The notes under the pieces: generated by a model
Seen by the model: the letters and a program-made list of their open reading frames with translations, nothing else
Told to the model about the DNA's origin: nothing
Database searches by the model: none
In this document: positions 62,751-64,000 of the stretch, one piece after another
Layout of the letters: every line of letters begins with the position of its first letter
Numbering within the stretch: position 1 is the stretch's first letter
Translations under genes and position numbers: made by a program
Origin: Campylobacter lari subsp. concheus
Lineage (GTDB): Bacteria > Campylobacterota > Campylobacteria > Campylobacterales > Campylobacteraceae
DNA length: 64,000 bases
Assembly (NCBI RefSeq): GCF_008245025.1
Contig: NZ_CP043426.1
Span: forward strand, 372,001 to 436,000
Direction of reading: 5' to 3'

Positions 62751-62765
62751 TTTCAATCATTGAAA
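62751..62765. promoter_or_regulatory. TTTCAA-TCA-TTGAAA palindrome at the accessory segment border
   Basis: A perfect 6-3-6 palindrome between modB and the HTH gene. It uses the same TTGAA half-site as the dyads on the other side of the HTH gene. Confidence 0.4.
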
Positions 62766-62792
62766 ATAAATTATGTTAATAATTATAAGTGT

Positions 62793-62999
62793 CTATTTAA
62801 ATTTTTCTATTTCTTCTAAAATTTCGTTTTCAATGTTCAGTAAATCTTCATATGTTTTTTTATGATATTCTAAAAGACTATCATATTTAAAACCAAGCAT
62901 TACTATGCGATATAAATTTGGTTTATATTTTCTCCAATTATATAAAGTACTAACATCAATATCTAATTCATATGCCATATCTCGCTTTGTTTTCTTCAA
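62793..62999 (-). CDS. Small helix-turn-helix transcriptional regulator
   Basis: The 68-residue protein starts MKKTKRDMAYELDIDVSTLY and continues NWRKYKPNLYRIVMLGFKYD, a single HTH whose recognition helix is DVSTLYNWRKYKP. Small epsilon-proteobacterial regulators with the same 'STLYNW.K.KP.LY' pattern are common beside mobile or accessory genes. The start is TTG at 62999 with AAGGA seven bases upstream; an ATG seven codons later would cut the first helix. It is divergent from the TM2-protein gene, and repeated dyads lie between them. Confidence 0.75.
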   Translation of the reverse strand: MKKTKRDMAYELDIDVSTLYNWRKYKPNLYRIVMLGFKYDSLLEYHKKTYEDLLNIENEILEEIEKFK

Positions 63000-63027
63000 A
63001 CCTATATCCTTAAATTACAATAAATAA

Positions 63028-63033
63028 ATTGTA
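63028..63033 (-). promoter_or_regulatory. -10 box for the HTH regulator
   Basis: TACAAT read on the minus strand (in TATACAAT), about 30 bases before the TTG start. The dyads at 63059-63104 lie just upstream of it, near the expected -40 to -85 positions. Confidence 0.45.
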
Positions 63034-63058
63034 TAAAGTTTTTTCTTTATTAAAAACA

Positions 63059-63134
63059 ATTGAAATATTCAATGAAAAATAATAAAATAATTGAAATATT
63101 AAATATATATTAAGTTATGTTGTGAAATAATTCA
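63059..63134. promoter_or_regulatory. Repeated ATTGAA-type dyads between the HTH and TM2 genes
   Basis: Site 1: ATTGAA-ATA-TTCAAT (63059-63073), a perfect 6-3-6 dyad. Site 2: ATTGAA-ATA-TTAAAT (63090-63104), one base off, exactly 31 bases on (three helical turns). Site 3: TGAA-ATAA-TTCA (63123-63134), weaker. The 12-base AATTGAAATATT is a direct repeat at 63058 and 63089. Binding by the adjacent regulator is inferred. Confidence 0.5.
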
Positions 63135-63171
63135 AAATAAAATTATGAAAATTAAAATAAAAAGGATTAAA

Positions 63172-63669
63172 ATGATTGGTTTAGATTTGTATTATTCAAT
63201 AGAAAGCAAACTTCCAAGAAAATATCATTGGTTTACAAATTGGTACATAAAATTTGAAAAACCCAAAATTTCTAATGAAGAATTAAAACTGAAGTTTGAA
63301 AAACTAAATAATACACAATTAAATGAAGTTGCGTTTAAATTATCAAATACAAAAATTTTAAATCCAACAAAGGTTTTTTGGCTTTATAATTTTATATTTG
63401 GTGCATTAGGTGTTGCTAGATTTGCTATAGGGCATTTTAAAATTGGTTTATTTAGACTTATATTTACAATAATAGCTATCGTTGTTTCATTTTTCTTAAA
63501 TATGAATCCTTATGATCCTTTAATAGGTTTATTATATATATTCTTTTACTATGGAGGTCATGGACTGTGGATAGCTGATTTGTTTATGGTTGGAGTAAGT
63601 CTTAGAAATCAAAATATAGAAAAAATTAATAATATTCTTGATGAAATTTTAGCAAAGGATAATGTGTGA
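63172..63669 (+). CDS. TM2-domain membrane protein
   Basis: The 165-residue protein has a soluble N-terminal part (1-75) with LKLKFEKLNNTQLNEVAFKL, then a TM2-like hairpin: FWLYNFIFGALGVARFAIGH with FKIGLFRLIFTIIAIVVSF, and a further segment ending GLWIADLFMVG. The GxxGxxRFxxG and W..DLF features are those of TM2 domains. The start at 63172 has AAAAGG at good spacing; an ATG nine codons earlier has no such site. It overlaps the next gene by four bases. Function is unknown; TM2 proteins often sit beside small unknown genes in accessory regions. Confidence 0.75.
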   Translation: MIGLDLYYSIESKLPRKYHWFTNWYIKFEKPKISNEELKLKFEKLNNTQLNEVAFKLSNTKILNPTKVFWLYNFIFGALGVARFAIGHFKIGLFRLIFTIIAIVVSFFLNMNPYDPLIGLLYIFFYYGGHGLWIADLFMVGVSLRNQNIEKINNILDEILAKDNV

Positions 63670-63977
63670 ATGCTGAAAACATAAAGCCTTTTATGGAAAG
63701 TGAAAAATATCCTTTTGATATTATTTTTAAAGATGATTTATTTGAAGCAGCTATTGGAGAAGCATCAACAAATAAAAATGAAATTTCAATAGGTATTAAA
63801 ACATTAACCAAGAATTTTTCTTATAATAAAAATTCTTGTTATTATATTTTCTCATCTCATTTTGGAATTGAATTCTTAAAAATTTTTATTGGCGAAAATA
63901 ATAAATATAATCATAAAATTTTAAATACTATAGAACAAATAAGGAGTTTTAATGAAAATAATAAAAATATTAATTAG
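63666..63977 (+). CDS. Unknown protein following the TM2 gene
   Basis: I do not recognise this 103-residue protein. It starts at GTG (63666), six bases after AAAGGA, overlapping the TM2 stop codon (GTGA). It has mixed strands and helices, no membrane segment, and an Asn/Lys-rich C-terminus (SFNENNKNIN). The overlap of both ends with neighbours (4 bases before, 26 after) shows it is part of one translation-coupled group. Confidence 0.6.
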   Translation: MNAENIKPFMESEKYPFDIIFKDDLFEAAIGEASTNKNEISIGIKTLTKNFSYNKNSCYYIFSSHFGIEFLKIFIGENNKYNHKILNTIEQIRSFNENNKNIN

Positions 63978-64000
63978 CATAATGTTTGTTTTTTTCTTTA
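63952..64000 (+). CDS. Start of an exported or membrane protein (cut by window edge)
   Basis: ATG at 63952, five bases after AAGGAG, opens MKIIKILISIMFVFFF, a basic start plus hydrophobic stretch typical of a signal peptide or anchor. Only 16 codons are visible. It overlaps the end of the preceding gene by 26 bases in another frame; the strong ribosome binding site argues that it is real. Confidence 0.6.
   Translation, partial: MKIIKILISIMFVFFF

Overview
The window is an AT-rich (very roughly 30% GC by eye) stretch of a Campylobacterota chromosome. Gene content and order point to Campylobacter, most likely the C. lari group. Evidence includes the MOMP porin gene with its lysine/alanine-rich signal peptide, the tRNA-Thr/Tyr/Gly/Thr-tuf-rpmG-tRNA-Trp-secE-nusG-rplKAJL-rpoBC block, the futalosine-pathway gene mqnE, a carboxynorspermidine dehydrogenase, fldA behind a DUF2325 gene, and class II fumarase next to glmS. 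The species assignment is inference; no 16S rRNA gene is present.

Layout. 0-1.7 kb: flagellar genes flgI-flgJ-flgM on the minus strand, with a sigma54-type promoter before flgI and a sigma28-type promoter before flgM. 1.7-4.1 kb: rsmD and three poorly known genes, two of which look like degenerate relatives of the SdhB/SdhE (HdrB) electron-transfer subunits. 4.2-7.7 kb: thiL-truD, then a DUF2325-unknown-fldA operon. 7.7-12.2 kb: a dCache chemoreceptor, then small housekeeping and unknown genes including dut. 12.3-17.8 kb: gapA-pgk-tpiA-orphan hydrogenase small subunit on the minus strand, divergent from nadD-rsfS. 17.8-28.3 kb: a 791-residue TPR protein, membrane and HIT proteins, fumC, glmS and a GlnD-like protein that appears to lack its catalytic motifs. 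28.4-36.1 kb: mqnE, a purine permease and a phosphoribosyltransferase, then a TMAO/DMSO-reductase-type operon followed by a membrane glycosyltransferase-like gene and a pseudopilin.

36.1-38.5 kb: a 400-base non-coding stretch carrying a terminator-like hairpin and three related dyads, then the MOMP gene and yaaA. 38.6-56.2 kb: the translation/transcription block (tRNAs, tuf, rpmG, secE, nusG, rplK, rplA, rplJ, rplL, rpoB, rpoC, rpsL, rpsG, fusA), interrupted between rpoC and rpsL by a chloramphenicol-acetyltransferase-fold gene. 56.2-62.7 kb: a HutZ-like heme protein, a CNNM/CorC-type transporter, an SbmA/BacA-like transporter, putP, carboxynorspermidine dehydrogenase and a modB without modA or modC beside it. 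62.7-64 kb: an accessory segment with a small HTH regulator, a TM2-domain membrane protein and two unknown genes, the last cut by the window edge.

Most of the window is core metabolism and information processing. The parts most worth a second look are the HTH/TM2 segment at the right end with its repeated ATTGAA-type dyads, the dyad cluster ahead of the MOMP gene, the degenerate SdhB/SdhE-like pair, the degenerate GlnD-like protein, and the acetyltransferase inside the ribosomal-protein/RNA-polymerase block. I saw no rRNA genes, CRISPR arrays, insertion sequences or prophage structural genes.
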